Assembly: GCA_015655035.1 (NCBI GenBank)
Contig: JAATFS010000457.1
Location: 1-5,755, forward strand
From: Lysobacterales bacterium
GTDB lineage: Bacteria > Pseudomonadota > Gammaproteobacteria > Xanthomonadales > Xanthomonadaceae
Direction: 5' to 3'
DNA: 5,755 bases
Positions 5,186-5,755 of this stretch are shown here, piece after piece. The notes under the pieces were generated by a model. That model saw only the letters and a list, made by a program, of their open reading frames with translations, had not been told where the DNA came from and ran no database searches. Within the stretch, counting starts at the first letter, position 1. Every line of letters starts with the position of its first letter. Both the position numbers and the translations under genes were made by a program.

Positions 5186-5755
5186 ATGAGCTTTCCGCCC
5201 CTGTCTCACCTTGACCGCCTTGAGGCGGAAAGCATCCACATCCTGCGTGAAGTCGCTGCCGAATTCCGGAATCCGGTATTGCTGTACTCGGTGGGCAAGG
5301 ACAGTTCGGTGCTGCTGCACCTGCTGCTCAAGGCCTTTGCGCCGGCCCCGCCGCCGATTCCGCTGCTGCATGTGGATACGCGCTGGAAGTTCCGCGAGAT
5401 GATCGCCTTCCGCGACCAGCGGGCCCGGGAGACCGGGGTGGACCTGCGCGTGCACATCAATCCGGACGGGATCGCCCAGGACATCGGACCGATCCGCCAC
5501 GGTGCCACCGTGCATACCGACGTGATGAAGACCCAGGGCCTGAAACAGGCGCTGGACAAGTGGAAGTTCGATGCCGCCATCGGCGGCGCGCGCCGTGACG
5601 AAGAAAAGGCGCGTCCCAAGGAGCGCGTTTTCTCGTTCCGCAACGACCGCCATCGCTGGGACCCCAAGAACCAGTGGCCGGAGCTGTGGAATGTCTAGAA
5701 CGCACGCATCCACACCGGCAAGAGCGTGCGCGCCTTTCCGCTGTCCAACTGGACC
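5186..5755 (+). pseudogene. cysD: Sulfate adenylyltransferase subunit 2 (CysD), interrupted by an in-frame TAG and cut by the window edge
   Basis: CysD is the catalytic small subunit of ATP sulfurylase; with the GTPase CysN it makes APS from sulfate and ATP. Residues 1-170 match the family well: LEAESIHILREVAAEF (12-27), the PP-loop LYSVGKDSSVLLHL (33-46), LLHVDTRWKFREM (60-72), HTDVMKTQGLKQAL (110-123), GGARRDEEK (133-141), FSFRNDRHRWDPKNQ (149-163) and PELWNV (165-170). Codon 171 is TAG (5696-5698), where the family has Tyr. The same frame continues with NARIHTGKSV and FPLSNWT to the edge, so about 130 of the usual ~300 residues would be lost. The start ATG follows an in-frame TAG directly, so no extension is possible; no Shine-Dalgarno is visible. 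A cysN or cysNC gene is expected downstream. As written, a 170-aa product would lack the C-terminal part needed for activity and CysN contact. A sequence error or suppression is possible, so identity is sure but pseudogene status is not. Confidence 0.85.
5696..5698 (+). other. In-frame amber codon replacing the conserved Tyr of CysD
   Basis: The frame reads GAG CTG TGG AAT GTC TAG AAC GCA, i.e. ELWNV-stop-NA. E. coli CysD and relatives read ELW-x-x-YN here, so a TAC or TAT codon changed at its third base gives the observed TAG. No shift of frame is needed: the 19 codons after the stop stay open and CysD-like. The change creates an XbaI-type TCTAGA at 5694-5699. Confidence 0.9.

Noticed and set aside
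5696..5698. Recoding of TAG as pyrrolysine or another programmed readthrough
   Set aside because: The position is an ordinary conserved Tyr in CysD, there is no visible recoding structure within the available downstream bases, and these bacteria are not known to use pyrrolysine. Mutation or sequence error is simpler.
5066..5713. 215-codon minus-strand open frame over cysD and the divergent region
   Set aside because: It is antisense to recognisable CysD, its sequence is not family-like, and it would run through the control region. It does not explain the TAG in cysD.

Overview
This window holds a sulfate-assimilation locus from a GC-rich gammaproteobacterium, most likely a member of the Xanthomonadaceae (Xanthomonas, Stenotrophomonas, Pseudoxanthomonas or a relative). 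The taxon is inferred from the wording of the CysJ, CysI and CysD proteins, the cysJ-cysI-cysH order with a divergent cysD, and the strong third-position GC bias. I cannot name the species from the sequence alone.

Layout, left to right. Positions 1-390 (minus strand) are the N-terminal 130 codons of an AMP-binding acyl-CoA synthetase that runs off the left edge. Positions 391-582 are non-coding and carry a very strong 12-bp perfect hairpin just downstream of cysH. Positions 583-4967 (minus strand) are the reductive operon, transcribed cysJ, then cysI, then cysH: the flavoprotein and hemoprotein subunits of NADPH-sulfite reductase, then PAPS reductase. cysI and cysH overlap by ATGA, whereas cysJ and cysI are separated by 123 bp containing an 8-bp inverted repeat. 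Positions 4968-5185 are the divergent control region, with an 8-bp inverted repeat around two GTTAT direct repeats. From 5186 to the right edge (plus strand) runs cysD, the small subunit of ATP sulfurylase.

Together the genes form the path sulfate -> APS (CysD with CysN, expected just past the right edge) -> PAPS (CysC, or a CysNC fusion, outside the window) -> sulfite (CysH) -> sulfide (CysJI). CysH has only one cysteine, the ECGIH cysteine, and lacks the CC pairs of APS reductases, so a PAPS route and an APS kinase are expected.

The one real anomaly is in cysD. Codon 171 is TAG where the family has a conserved Tyr, and the same frame continues beyond it with clearly CysD-like sequence to the window edge. 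Several changes at usually conserved positions lie near the stop. This is a nonsense-disrupted gene, a suppressed or recoded gene, or a sequence error. cysJ, cysI and cysH all appear intact. I see no mobile element, CRISPR array, tRNA, rRNA or convincing undescribed system here.
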